Assembly (NCBI GenBank): GCA_015056585.1
Contig: SVFZ01000053.1
Span: 21,304 to 85,303, forward strand
Direction of reading: 5' to 3'
From: Butyrivibrio sp.
Lineage (GTDB): Bacteria > Bacillota > Clostridia > Lachnospirales > Lachnospiraceae
DNA length: 64,000 nt
In this document: piece after piece, positions 1 to 9,730 of the stretch
How positions within the stretch are numbered: the first letter of the stretch is position 1
How the letters are laid out: every line of letters begins with the position of its first letter
Program-made: the position numbers and the translations under genes
Notes under the pieces: model-generated
The model's database searches: none
What the model was told of the DNA's origin: nothing
Seen by the model: only the letters and a program-made list of their open reading frames with translations

Positions 1-1104
1 TATGAACTTGTGGACACTTACGACTACAGGAAGATGATCTGTGTTTCACGAGATGGGGATGGCTCTACTAATCAGAATGATATCAGTGGACTATATGATA
101 TCAAGTGGGGATATGGTAGCTATAAGGATGGCGATAATGTTAATGAACTCTCTGACTTTCAGCTTGATTCCAAGCTTATCGGCGGAGAGCTTCAGGGGCT
201 TCTCGCCATGAGAGACGGAAATAATGCCCAGTATTTCCACGGAAAAGATACTGATGTAAAGGTAAAAGCAGACGGAACAGTAGAGGTAACGGTTCAGGTT
301 GAAGCTTCATATCTTAAGGATATGGCAAAAGCCACAATTCCTGAGCAGGGAAGGATACACATCGGAGCAAAAGACTATAAGTATGACAGTTTTACATATG
401 ACGGCGATTCAACATATACCTTTACAATGGATGCAAGTATAAAGAGCATTCCTGATAACTACAAGAACGTATCAATCGGATACTCCAATAACTATCAGGG
501 TATTCCTTATTATATGGCACAGATGAATGAGTGGCTTCGCCAGTTTGCGGACTCTGCTAACCAGATCATGGTTGCCGGCTACACTTCAGACTCCCTGGAG
601 GGGGTTAATCTTCTGACAGGATCAATGGCTACTAATTCTGCTGCGCAGTATAGCTACGAGCAGCTGACAACTCTTTCACAGAACAAAGGTTACTATGTGC
701 TGACAGGCGGAAACTTCTCTGTAAATGATGTACTTTTGGATAATTCAGACAGACTTGCCACAAAAGCTGATGTAACAGAAGGCGAAGCTGAATTTGAGAA
801 CCTCAAAAAGCTAAAAGAGATGTTTGATAAAAAGAAGATTTTCAGAGGAGCAACTTCAGGTGAGTTCCTGACAAAAGTTCTTGCGGATATCTCTTTAAAC
901 AAGGCAAACTCTCAGACATTGGAAGATACATATACATCACTTCAGAATACCATCAAGAATCAGAGACTTTCCGATGCCGGTGTTGATGAAGACGAAGAAG
1001 CTTCGAATCTTGTAAAGTTCCAGAATACATACACTCTTTCATCCAAGATGATCCAGACACTTACCGAGATTTATGACAGGCTTATTCTTGAGACGGGCGT
1101 ATAA
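1..1104 (+). CDS. flgK: Flagellar hook-associated protein 1 (FlgK), C-terminal part, truncated by window start
   Basis: ORF open from the window edge; C-terminal SLNKANSQTLEDTYTSLQNTIKNQRLSDAGVDEDEEASNLVKFQNTYTLSSKMIQTLTEIYDRLI is FlgK-like; flgL follows. Confidence 0.9.
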   Translation, partial: YELVDTYDYRKMICVSRDGDGSTNQNDISGLYDIKWGYGSYKDGDNVNELSDFQLDSKLIGGELQGLLAMRDGNNAQYFHGKDTDVKVKADGTVEVTVQVEASYLKDMAKATIPEQGRIHIGAKDYKYDSFTYDGDSTYTFTMDASIKSIPDNYKNVSIGYSNNYQGIPYYMAQMNEWLRQFADSANQIMVAGYTSDSLEGVNLLTGSMATNSAAQYSYEQLTTLSQNKGYYVLTGGNFSVNDVLLDNSDRLATKADVTEGEAEFENLKKLKEMFDKKKIFRGATSGEFLTKVLADISLNKANSQTLEDTYTSLQNTIKNQRLSDAGVDEDEEASNLVKFQNTYTLSSKMIQTLTEIYDRLILETGV

Positions 1105-1185
1105 AAGTGAGATAGAAAATCTTCGATTTTCGTAATCGATCTTTGTCCCGCAAGTGAAATGAGAGCAGGACTTCCTTATCAGCAC

Positions 1186-1212
1186 TAATTTTATTTTGCC
1201 ATTGACCGATAT
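1186..1212 (+). promoter_or_regulatory. Sigma-28 (FliA/SigD)-type promoter upstream of flgL
   Basis: TAAT-N15-ACCGATAT; matches TAAA-N15-GCCGATAT-type motif seen before the flagellins. Confidence 0.55.
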
Positions 1213-1288
1213 ACTTATTGAAAATATTGACTGCATGGATGCTTGATTTTGGACAAAGGACTGTCCCTACGCTATCGGAGGCGAGAGT

Positions 1289-3370
1289 ATGCGCATTACC
1301 AACAAAATCATGCAGAACAATTCTCTTTATAATATCAATAATAATAAAGTCACTGAGGATCAGCTCAATACCATGATGTCTACGGGAAAAAAGCTGACGA
1401 GGCCCTCAGATGACCCGGTAATAGCCATAAGAGCGCTTCGTCTTAGAAGTAATGTCACTCAGCTTTCCCAGTATTATGAAAAAAATGCAAAGGATGCCCA
1501 GAGCTGGCTGGAGGTTACAGCTGATGCTCTTTCTACGATAACAGCAGTTCTTACCGACAGCGTGAAACAGGCCACGAAAGGTGCCAGTAAGGATCTTACA
1601 CTGGACGATCTGGAAACAATCGTAACTCAGATGGATGCGCTGGCTAATGAGTATTATTCAACAGGAAATGTTGATTATGCCGGAAGATACGTTTTTACCG
1701 GATACAGAACGGATACGTCTCTTACTTTTGATAAGACTACAACGGCTTTATATTCTGATATTAATGACGAGTTTAATGCTGAAAATATCGGAAGTGCCAG
1801 CAGGGTGCTGAATAAATATAAACTGGATTCCACAACTATTCTTGAAAGTGGAACTGATGCGGTTTACGAGCATGACATAGTTGAAAGAACTGTCGGAAGA
1901 CTCAGACTTTCCTATGACAACCTCAATTATGTGAGCGGGGACGGAAACACAGCACAGCTTAAGTTCAGAGAGGAACTGGTGCAGCCTGCTACAAGCACAG
2001 TGGACCAGACCTGCAAGACCATTGATCTCACCTACAAGGATTCTGCGGGAGTTACCAGAACTGCCACGATTCCCATTGATGAAAATGAGAATTTCAAGGT
2101 GACCAATAATGGCGTTACCTATCAGGCCTACACATCAATTGATGGGAACTACAGAGTTTCGGTAACAGATGCAGCAACCGGAAATTCAAAAGCGATGTTC
2201 TCCATCAGCCCGGCAGGTATTCTTGAGAGCTTTACTGGTGATGTGGATTCGGCCATCACTTCTCTAGAGACCAGGCAGGTGGCAACAGTAACTTATACTG
2301 ATGACAGCAGATATAGTGTCAGTCTTCCTCTTTTACCGGCTATCGGGCAGACCTATGAAATCACGCTGGACAAAGAGGGATATACAGCAACCATCAACAG
2401 TGACGGAACCTACACCATAAAGAACAATAACAGTGTGGTTAACGCCGATGGTTCTTTTACCAATACAGTGGTCAATGTGACGGCCAATGGAAGCGTAAAT
2501 TCCTCATATAATGAAACTACGTTTACATTTGATCAGGATACAAATGACAATATTATCTATTCTACAAGCACAGAGGAAGAGATAGACAAGTATTATGAAG
2601 CTCTTTACACCGGCGAGAAGCTCTGCGTTTTAAATGCAGCTACCGGCGAGATCCTCCTGGGAAAAGAACTGGAGCAGAAGCTGTCAACACTTCCTAACCT
2701 GATAAATGCCAGATCCATAGATGCGGTATATGATAAAAAAGAATGGGTAAGCGGAGATATAAAGCCTGAAAATCTCTTTAACTGCGTGTACACCAATGAC
2801 AGTGGCCAGGATATCCTTTATAACAGAGGAAATGCTCCACATGACATTGCCTACGATGTGGGATATTCTCAGTCAGTGGTGGTAAACACAACGGCGCAGG
2901 AGGTTTTCACTACCAGCGTTAAAAGGGATGTGAGTGACCTTAAGGCTACTTTAAATGAGCTTAAGCAGATTGACGGAACACTTAAGACTTTAAAGAGTAA
3001 ACTTACCGGAGTTTCAGACCCTGCTATGCAGGAGAAAATCGGAAGCGAGATTGATGCAGCTCAGAAGGCTTATAACTACTTAAGAGAAAAGATGCAGAAA
3101 GAATTTGAGCACAAGATCACCTCGAATCAGAAATCGCTGGATGTAGCCAATATCGCTGTTACCAATAACGGAACAAGGGCAAAGAGGCTGGATCTTGTAA
3201 ATCAGAGACTTATGAATCAGACTACTACCTTTAAGACACTGCAGTCTGACAACGAGGATATCGATCTTGCTGAGACCGCAACACAGCTGACAACAGCGCA
3301 GGTTACCTACGAGGCAAGCCTCATGGCGACAGGAAAGATCAGCCAGAGCAGTTTGATGAACTTTATATGA
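1289..3370 (+). CDS. flgL: Flagellar hook-associated protein 3 (FlgL), enlarged
   Basis: N-term MRITNKIMQNNSLYNINNNK and C-term TTAQVTYEASLMATGKISQSSLMNFI typical of FlgL; 693 aa with long central insert. Confidence 0.92.
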   Translation: MRITNKIMQNNSLYNINNNKVTEDQLNTMMSTGKKLTRPSDDPVIAIRALRLRSNVTQLSQYYEKNAKDAQSWLEVTADALSTITAVLTDSVKQATKGASKDLTLDDLETIVTQMDALANEYYSTGNVDYAGRYVFTGYRTDTSLTFDKTTTALYSDINDEFNAENIGSASRVLNKYKLDSTTILESGTDAVYEHDIVERTVGRLRLSYDNLNYVSGDGNTAQLKFREELVQPATSTVDQTCKTIDLTYKDSAGVTRTATIPIDENENFKVTNNGVTYQAYTSIDGNYRVSVTDAATGNSKAMFSISPAGILESFTGDVDSAITSLETRQVATVTYTDDSRYSVSLPLLPAIGQTYEITLDKEGYTATINSDGTYTIKNNNSVVNADGSFTNTVVNVTANGSVNSSYNETTFTFDQDTNDNIIYSTSTEEEIDKYYEALYTGEKLCVLNAATGEILLGKELEQKLSTLPNLINARSIDAVYDKKEWVSGDIKPENLFNCVYTNDSGQDILYNRGNAPHDIAYDVGYSQSVVVNTTAQEVFTTSVKRDVSDLKATLNELKQIDGTLKTLKSKLTGVSDPAMQEKIGSEIDAAQKAYNYLREKMQKEFEHKITSNQKSLDVANIAVTNNGTRAKRLDLVNQRLMNQTTTFKTLQSDNEDIDLAETATQLTTAQVTYEASLMATGKISQSSLMNFI

Positions 3371-3496
3371 TATAGGGATTCAAGCTCAACCAGAAGCAAT
3401 CCGTATATCATTAATATTTTTGTGGTAAATCCACGTTTTTGCGTTTATAATTAATTACAGTAATGGGTATCATTTAATGACTATGGAGGTTAAGAC

Positions 3497-3955
3497 ATGA
3501 AATTAGCAACCAGAATCTTTGGCGAAGTTGAGATTGATGATAGCAAGATAATTTCTTTTCCAAATGGTATAATCGGATTCCCTGATCTTAAGAAATTCAT
3601 CCTTATGTTTGATGAAGAGAAGGGCACAGATACTATCAAATGGCTTCAGTCAATCGATGAGCCAAGCTTTGCAATGCCTGTAATGGATCCTTTAATTGTT
3701 TGCCCAGATTACAAGCCGGAAGTTGACAGAACTACAGTAGATACTATTGGGGAGCTTTCAAACGACGATCTGCTGGTTCTTGTTACGGTTACGGTTCCTC
3801 ATGACCTTAAACAGATGACGGTTAACCTCATGGGACCATTCATTATCAATGTAAAAGAGTGCAAAGCTGTGCAGACTATTGTTGATAATGACGAGTATCC
3901 TGTAAAATTCCCTATCTACGAGATTTTACAGAAGAACAAAGAAGCACAGCAATAA
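3497..3955 (+). CDS. fliW: Flagellar assembly factor FliW
   Basis: FGEVEIDDSKIISFPNGIIGFPDLKKFIL; followed by csrA. Confidence 0.96.
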   Translation: MKLATRIFGEVEIDDSKIISFPNGIIGFPDLKKFILMFDEEKGTDTIKWLQSIDEPSFAMPVMDPLIVCPDYKPEVDRTTVDTIGELSNDDLLVLVTVTVPHDLKQMTVNLMGPFIINVKECKAVQTIVDNDEYPVKFPIYEILQKNKEAQQ

Positions 3956-3994
3956 CATCAAACTTATTACTAGATAACCACGGAGGGAGAAAAA

Positions 3995-4219
3995 ATGTTA
4001 GCACTTTCTAGAAAAAAGAACGAGGCAATAATCATCAACAACAATATTGAGATTACTGTTCTGGATATCAGGGGTGACCAGATCAAGCTTGGAATAGCAG
4101 CTCCAAAGGAAATTCCAATCTACAGAAAAGAAGTTTATATCCAAATCCAGAATGAGAATAAACAGGCCACTGAGGCAACGGACGTTTCAGGAATTGAGGA
4201 ACTGAAAAAGCTGCTTTGA
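3995..4219 (+). CDS. csrA: Carbon storage regulator CsrA
   Basis: MLALSRKKNEAIIINNNIEITVLDIRGDQIKLGIAAPKEIPIYRKEVY; RBS GGAGG upstream. Confidence 0.97.
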   Translation: MLALSRKKNEAIIINNNIEITVLDIRGDQIKLGIAAPKEIPIYRKEVYIQIQNENKQATEATDVSGIEELKKLL

Positions 4220-4258
4220 TTTATTGATTTTAATTTTTTTAAATATATGCGTAATTGT

Positions 4259-4297
4259 ATCAACCTTATGTAGTTTTTACGTAAGGTTGATATTTTT
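4259..4297 (+). terminator. Rho-independent terminator after csrA
   Basis: ATCAACCTTA...TAAGGTTGAT followed by ATTTTTT. Confidence 0.85.
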
Positions 4298-4398
4298 TCG
4301 AGCAAAATTATTGTATATTTATGACAAATGACATGATCATTCTGCTGTGTTAAGATTTATGTACAGGCGGGGACCTCTCATTTTTATGGAGGAAAAAT

Positions 4399-4821
4399 AT
4401 GTTGTCAAAAGAAGATTTAAACGCTATAAAAGCTATAGTTCAGGAAAGTATTAAAGGAGTCGAAGGAAAAGTCGACAATCTTGAAGGAAGGTTTGATAAT
4501 CTTGAAGGAAGATTTGATAATCTTGAAGGAAGGTTTGATAGCCTTGAAGAAAAAGTCGACAATCTTGAAGGACGAATGGATCGATTTGAGACCAGATTGG
4601 ATCATGTCGAAAATGATCTTAAAGTTATCAAGGTCGATCTGCTTGAGAACAATGTCATTTGAAGACTTGATACTATCGAGCAGTGTTATCTAGATACTTC
4701 AAAACGCTATTTGGAGAAAACTGAGAAATATGAAGCTGCCATAACTGATATAGAAGTTATGAAAATTGCGATTATGAAGAATTCAGAAGATATAAGAGAG
4801 TTACAACTGAAACAGGCATAA
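4399..4821 (+). pseudogene. Heptad-repeat coiled-coil protein interrupted by an in-frame TGA at 4660-4662
   Basis: ORF ...LLENNVI* continues in frame after the TGA as RLDTIEQCYLDTSKRYLEKTEKYEAAITDIEVMKIAIMKNSEDIRELQLKQA* to TAA at 4819-4821. Confidence 0.75.
4477..4581 (+). repeat. 21-bp tandem repeat array (about 5 units) encoding NLEGRFD heptads
   Basis: Units AATCTTGAAGGAAGGTTTGAT / AATCTTGAAGGAAGATTTGAT etc., contiguous 21-bp period. Confidence 0.9.
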
Positions 4822-4855
4822 TTCTTTTGTATTATTCCAAACACAACATAACTGA

Positions 4856-4895
4856 TAAGCCGGTACGTTGAAATGCGTACCGGCTTACTTTTTCT
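4856..4895 (+). terminator. Rho-independent terminator
   Basis: TAAGCCGGTACG TTGAAATG CGTACCGGCTTA CTTTTTC, 12-bp stem. Confidence 0.88.
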
Positions 4896-4962
4896 TCAGA
4901 AATACATATCTTTTTTTATGTTATAATATTTACGTAATATCATTCAAACTTGTGAGGGACAA

Positions 4963-6186
4963 ATGAGAATACTCTTTTACGATTGGGACGAATTTAATGG
5001 TGCTGATTGCAGGGATGCGATGAAGAAGCTTGGGCATGAGGTGGAAACCTTCAGGCTCAACATGAAGGGGTATGACCTTACGCCTGAAATGGACGAAGCA
5101 ATCAGGGAGAAAGTTCTGCGAACATGTAGTGGTGAGGAAAATGAGCACAACGGATCAAGTTGCAGTTCTGAAAAACGATACTACGACCTTCTTTTTAGCT
5201 TCGACTATTTTCCAAATATATCAGAGGCCTGTCAGAAATATGGAATGCCATACGTGTCATGGGTATTTGACTGCCCTCATCATACACTTGATTCCCACAC
5301 AATAAACAATGAAGTAAACCGAGTATACCTATTTGATCGCAAGCTCTTTATGAATATGGTAAAAAAGGGTGTGAAAACGGTCAGATATTCGCCTCTTGGA
5401 GTGAATGAAAAGAGGCTTTCTGAGTTATGCAGGAATCTGGATGCTGAAACCGATGGAAATATCGTTTACGAGCATGATGTGTGCTTTCTTGGCAGCTTAT
5501 ATGACAATGAGTACAATTTCTATGATCAGGTAAAATATCTGCCTCCATACCTTAAGGGCTATATAGATGCTGTGATAAAGGCTCAGGAGAGAATTTTCGG
5601 GGCGGATCTTTTTACAGAGGCTTCTATTATCAGTAAAGAGCATATCAAAGAGCTGAGGGATTATATAAAATTTGAAGATACAGGGAAATATGATATTGAT
5701 TATGACAGTGTAATGCTGGAGATTCTTCGCAAAAAAGTTACTGTCAATGAGAGACATGAGATCCTTCGACAGATGGGAAAAAGATTTGACACTGTCCTCT
5801 ACACAGGCCCCGGAGCAAAGCCGATCGAGGGAGTATGTAACCTTGGCGTTGCCGATTATATGACGAAGATGCCGCGGGTTTTCCACAGAAGTAAGATCAA
5901 TCTCAATATAACCCTTCGATCTATTTTGTCGGGAGTACCCTTAAGAGTACTTGATGTGCTGGCAGCAGGTGGATTCCTTATAACCAATTATCAGGAAGAA
6001 ATAGCAGAGTACTTTGTGGATGGTGAAGATCTGGCAATTGCCTATACGCCGGAAGATATGATAAGACTAACACAATACTACCTTGAACATGAAGAGGAAA
6101 GAAAGCATATTGCGATGAATGGGCAGAGGAAGGTAATGGAGATGTTCTCCTATACCAAGTTATTGCCGAATATCCTAAGAATATAA
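4963..6186 (+). CDS. DUF3880/CgeB-like glycosyltransferase
   Basis: FSFDYFPNISEACQKYGMPYVSWVFDCPHHTLDSHTINNEVNRVYLFDRK (DUF3880-like) plus C-terminal NITLRSILSGVPLRVLDVLAAGGFLITNYQEEIAEYF (Glyco_trans_1_2-like). Confidence 0.85.
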   Translation: MRILFYDWDEFNGADCRDAMKKLGHEVETFRLNMKGYDLTPEMDEAIREKVLRTCSGEENEHNGSSCSSEKRYYDLLFSFDYFPNISEACQKYGMPYVSWVFDCPHHTLDSHTINNEVNRVYLFDRKLFMNMVKKGVKTVRYSPLGVNEKRLSELCRNLDAETDGNIVYEHDVCFLGSLYDNEYNFYDQVKYLPPYLKGYIDAVIKAQERIFGADLFTEASIISKEHIKELRDYIKFEDTGKYDIDYDSVMLEILRKKVTVNERHEILRQMGKRFDTVLYTGPGAKPIEGVCNLGVADYMTKMPRVFHRSKINLNITLRSILSGVPLRVLDVLAAGGFLITNYQEEIAEYFVDGEDLAIAYTPEDMIRLTQYYLEHEEERKHIAMNGQRKVMEMFSYTKLLPNILRI

Positions 6187-6244
6187 CTCTTATGAAAAAC
6201 TCTTAAAAACTACAGAGATTTGTTAATTAGAACAGATGATTGCA

Positions 6245-6281
6245 AAAATCCTAAAATTTTTATTAATTTTAGGATTTTTTC
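6245..6281 (+). terminator. Rho-independent terminator
   Basis: AAAATCCTAAAAT...ATTTTAGGATTTTTT. Confidence 0.8.
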
Positions 6282-6292
6282 TTTTAAAGGCA

Positions 6293-6319
6293 TAAAGAAA
6301 AAAAGACTAATACCGATAT
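6293..6319 (+). promoter_or_regulatory. Sigma-28-type promoter for the flaG-fliD-fliS unit
   Basis: TAAA-N15-ACCGATAT upstream of flaG. Confidence 0.65.
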
Positions 6320-6413
6320 AAAGGATAAGTAAATCTGTCAAACTTTATTGTATTTACATGCAACTAACATATAGTAAGGAGTTTTCCTGATTCTGACATG
6401 GAGGTATAGGATT

Positions 6414-6893
6414 ATGGGAATCGAGGCAATTAATGGCTTTAGTCCGCTGATCCAGCAGACTCAGCCGCAGGTAAGAACACAGGTACAGGAGCAGAGCCAG
6501 TCTCAGTCAGAGATAGCTAATGCGGAGGCCACAGGCGCCACTCAGAATATTGAACTCAAAGTCGAGGCTACTGACAACTCAGCAGGCTCTAGAAATGACG
6601 GCCAGACCGGTCCACAGGCTTATACTCAGGCCCAGAACCATATCGCAGAAACAGAGGAGAAGATCCAGGCTGATAATGCGAAGGTTCATAAGGCTATCAC
6701 AGAGATGACAAAAAAAATGAGCTCCAATGCTGAAGCTGTGTTTGGAATTCACGAAAAAACCAACAGAGTTACCATTAAGATGGTGGACAAAGAGACTAAA
6801 AAGGTCATAAAGGAATTTCCACCGGATGAAACGCTTGATATGATCGCCAAGGTATGGGAAATTGCCGGCATAATGGTAGATGAAAAGCGTTAA
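6414..6893 (+). CDS. flaG: Flagellar protein FlaG
   Basis: C-term TNRVTIKMVDKETKKVIKEFPPDETLDMIAKVWEIAGIMVDEKR; directly before fliD. Confidence 0.88.
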   Translation: MGIEAINGFSPLIQQTQPQVRTQVQEQSQSQSEIANAEATGATQNIELKVEATDNSAGSRNDGQTGPQAYTQAQNHIAETEEKIQADNAKVHKAITEMTKKMSSNAEAVFGIHEKTNRVTIKMVDKETKKVIKEFPPDETLDMIAKVWEIAGIMVDEKR

Positions 6894-6957
6894 GGTAGCT
6901 AGCAAAGCAAACGGAAATGGATTTCCATGCAATATGCTCAGGGATTGAGAAAGGAGA

Positions 6958-8475
6958 ATGCTTATGCCTATCAGAATTACTGGAATGAATTCGGGCCTTG
7001 ATACTGAGAGCATCATAACTGCGCTTACCAGTAGCAAGCAGACAAAACTGGATACTGCCAAGGGCGACCAGAAAAAACTCACCTGGAAACAGGATAAGTG
7101 GAAAGAACTTAATAAAAAGGTCGTTTCTTTCTATAATGGCACTCTTGCCAACATGAGATTTTCATCGGCATATACAAAGAAAACCACGACAACTTCTAAC
7201 GATAAAGCTGTAAGTGTTATAACCGGCGATAAGGCAATGAATACTACGCAGAAGCTGAGTATTACCAGTCTTGCCAGTTCAGCATATATGACCGGTGGCA
7301 AAATGTCATCAAGCGGAGATATCACCGGCTCTACTACTGTGGATCAGCTTACCGGATTTTCAGCAGGTCCGCTCACTATTTCACTTGGTGATCCTGAAGA
7401 TGCTGAAAATCTCAAGACTTACACTGTTGATGTGGAAAGCTCTGACACAATACAAGGTGTTATAGATAAGTTAAAAGAAAAAGTTGGAGACAAGATCAAT
7501 TTCAACTTTGATGAAAAGAACGGAAGGATATTCGCTTCTGCCAAGGAGTCTGGCGCTGAGAATACATTCAGAATTTCAGGAAGCGCAGCTGATGCATTGG
7601 GACTTTCTGAAGCAAAAGCAAAATATCTTGATGGATCAAGTGCTTCCATTACTTTAAATGGTGAGACCTATACCAGCAATAGCAACACCTTTGAAATCAA
7701 TGGTCTTACGATTACAGCCAATGAAGTAGCTGATAATATAACACTTACCACCAAACAGGATACCAGTGGTATTTATGACAACATCAAGAACCTGATTAAA
7801 GAGTATAACGACCTCATGAAGGAATTCGCAACACTGTATAATGCGGATGCTGCGACCAAATATAAGATGCTCACTGACGAACAGAAGGATGCAATGAGTG
7901 AGAAAGAGGTCGAAGAGTGGGAAAATAAGATAAAGTCAGGGCTCATGAGTAAAGATGAGACTATTGGCAATCTTCGTACCGCGCTGAGAACAATTGCAGG
8001 TAATTCATTTGAAATATCCCTTAAAGACGGGACAAAGGCAAGCTATTCATTAGCATCTTTTGGAATTTCAACAGGCAGTTATTTCTCAACAGAAGAGAAT
8101 GAAAGAGATGCACTTCATATAGACGGAGATCCGGATGATACAACTACCAGCGGAAATACAGATCTTTTAAAAGCTATGATCTCATCTGATCCGGATGCTG
8201 TTATGAATTTCTTTACTGAGTTTTCAAGAAATATGTACAGTAAGCTGTCAGATCTTATGAAGGGAACAGAGTACAGCAGTTCTTTCACAATCTACGAAGA
8301 TAAGCTTATGGCATCTCAGTATAGTGCATATAATACAAAGATATCTGATGCGCAGTCAGCACTGGAAGCAGCTCAGGACAAACTTTACAAGAAGTTCTCC
8401 AAGATGGAAACTGCATTATCCAAGATCAACAGCTCCAGTGGATCTTTATCCAGTTTCTTTGGCGGCGGCAGTTGA
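6958..8475 (+). CDS. fliD: Flagellar filament cap FliD (likely start at 6958 or 6964)
   Basis: MPIRITGMNSGLDTESIITALTSSKQTKLD..., C-terminal coiled coil; followed by fliS. Confidence 0.95.
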   Translation: MLMPIRITGMNSGLDTESIITALTSSKQTKLDTAKGDQKKLTWKQDKWKELNKKVVSFYNGTLANMRFSSAYTKKTTTTSNDKAVSVITGDKAMNTTQKLSITSLASSAYMTGGKMSSSGDITGSTTVDQLTGFSAGPLTISLGDPEDAENLKTYTVDVESSDTIQGVIDKLKEKVGDKINFNFDEKNGRIFASAKESGAENTFRISGSAADALGLSEAKAKYLDGSSASITLNGETYTSNSNTFEINGLTITANEVADNITLTTKQDTSGIYDNIKNLIKEYNDLMKEFATLYNADAATKYKMLTDEQKDAMSEKEVEEWENKIKSGLMSKDETIGNLRTALRTIAGNSFEISLKDGTKASYSLASFGISTGSYFSTEENERDALHIDGDPDDTTTSGNTDLLKAMISSDPDAVMNFFTEFSRNMYSKLSDLMKGTEYSSSFTIYEDKLMASQYSAYNTKISDAQSALEAAQDKLYKKFSKMETALSKINSSSGSLSSFFGGGS

Positions 8476-8522
8476 TTATTAAATTGAAGTACTAAATCAT
8501 AATAACGGAATAATGAGGGAGA

Positions 8523-8930
8523 TTGATTATGCCAGTACTTACAACTCAGCAACAGGCTTATGCTCAGTACAAAAACAATAAGGTGATGACTGCATCGGGG
8601 CCGGAACTTACACTTATGCTCTATGACGGGGCTATTAAATTCCTTAATATAGCTGATTTTGCAATCGAAAAAAATGATATTCAGAAAGCGCATACAAATA
8701 TCGTCAAGACAGAGAAGATAATCGATTATCTCCGCAATACTCTTGATATGAAGTATCCTGTTGCTCAGGACTTCGAAAACATGTATTCTTATATTGCAAG
8801 AAGGCTTGTTGAAGCCAACATTGGAAAAGACAGAGAAATAATAGCTGAAGTAAACAAGCACATGCATGCAATACGAGATAACTGGATAGAAGTTATGAAA
8901 GCAAATCACCTTTATGTTAAGGATGCTTAA
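8523..8930 (+). CDS. fliS: Flagellar export chaperone FliS
   Basis: QAYAQYKNNKVMTASGPELTLMLYDGAIKFLNIA. Confidence 0.96.
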   Translation: MIMPVLTTQQQAYAQYKNNKVMTASGPELTLMLYDGAIKFLNIADFAIEKNDIQKAHTNIVKTEKIIDYLRNTLDMKYPVAQDFENMYSYIARRLVEANIGKDREIIAEVNKHMHAIRDNWIEVMKANHLYVKDA

Positions 8931-8939
8931 GGAGGCAAA

Positions 8940-9419
8940 ATGATTTCAGCCAGCTTGGATATGCTCGAAGAAAGTCTTGTAAAGAAAATCGAGATCATGA
9001 AAAAGATCGAGAATGAGAATGCAAGGCAAAAAGAGATTCTTTTAAATTCAGAAGATGTGAATCTGGAAGCTTTCGATAAAACTCTGGATATAAAAGGAGA
9101 GTATATCGATGAACTTGAAAAGCTGGATGACGGTTTCCAAAGCTTGTTTGACAGGGTAAAACAGGAAGTTGGAGATAACAAGAAGACTTATGCAGATCAG
9201 ATAAAAAGGATGCAGGAACTGATACATGAGATCATGGACAGGAGCGCATCGATAGAAGCTGCAGAACATAGAAATAAGAAGCTTGCCGAGAACTATTTCA
9301 GCTCAGAGCGTGAAAAGATGGCCACCGGCAAAAGAAGTTCGGCAGCAGCTTTCAATTATTATACAACTATGAACAATTTCAAAGATATTCCTCCGCAATT
9401 TCTTGATACAAAGAATTGA
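8940..9419 (+). CDS. FlgN/FliT-like flagellar chaperone-type coiled-coil protein
   Basis: Position after fliS, about 160-aa helical protein; weak sequence signature. Confidence 0.55.
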   Translation: MISASLDMLEESLVKKIEIMKKIENENARQKEILLNSEDVNLEAFDKTLDIKGEYIDELEKLDDGFQSLFDRVKQEVGDNKKTYADQIKRMQELIHEIMDRSASIEAAEHRNKKLAENYFSSEREKMATGKRSSAAAFNYYTTMNNFKDIPPQFLDTKN

Positions 9420-9435
9420 GTATAAATTATTAGAG

Positions 9436-9463
9436 CCTGGTCCATTATGGACCAGGTTTTTTA
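9436..9463 (+). terminator. Rho-independent terminator after the fliD/fliS unit
   Basis: CCTGGTCC ATTAT GGACCAGG TTTTTTAT. Confidence 0.92.
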
Positions 9464-9589
9464 TATGCGTTAAACGCACGAAAAATCCCTTTATCGGCAG
9501 ATGTATTCAAAAACTTAATAGCAAACCCGGAACTTTTGCAAAAAAATTTCCAATTGTAGAAAAAATATGAAAAAATTATTCTAAAGGGG

Positions 9590-9616
9590 TTAAGGTTGTA
9601 AAAATCCTGCCGATAT
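9590..9616 (+). promoter_or_regulatory. Sigma-28-type promoter of flagellin 1
   Basis: TTAA-N15-GCCGATAT. Confidence 0.75.
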
Positions 9617-9730
9617 CATTAGTGAAAAAACAAACATAAGCAGCCATGGAAGGGACTCCGCAAGGCTTGCACAATTTTTTAAGATGGAAAGGCAGCAGGG
9701 AAGCGGGCCCCGTTCATGGAGGATTATAAT

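Noticed and set aside
4477-4581. Tandem repeats considered as a CRISPR-like array
   Set aside because: Units are contiguous 21 bp with no unique spacers and are in-frame coding heptads.
4417-4693. Overlapping ORFs 4417-4605(-) and 4481-4693(+)
   Set aside because: Open frames created by the 21-bp repeat; the NLEGRFD frame has RBS, start and coherent coiled-coil pattern.
8385-8909. 174-aa minus-strand ORF over fliD end/fliS
   Set aside because: Antisense to well-supported flagellar genes; no start context.
9716-9730. ATG at 9716 as flagellin 1 start (ORF track)
   Set aside because: It overlaps the SD (ATGGAGG); the 9731 start gives the canonical MVVQHN N-terminus shared with flagellin 2.
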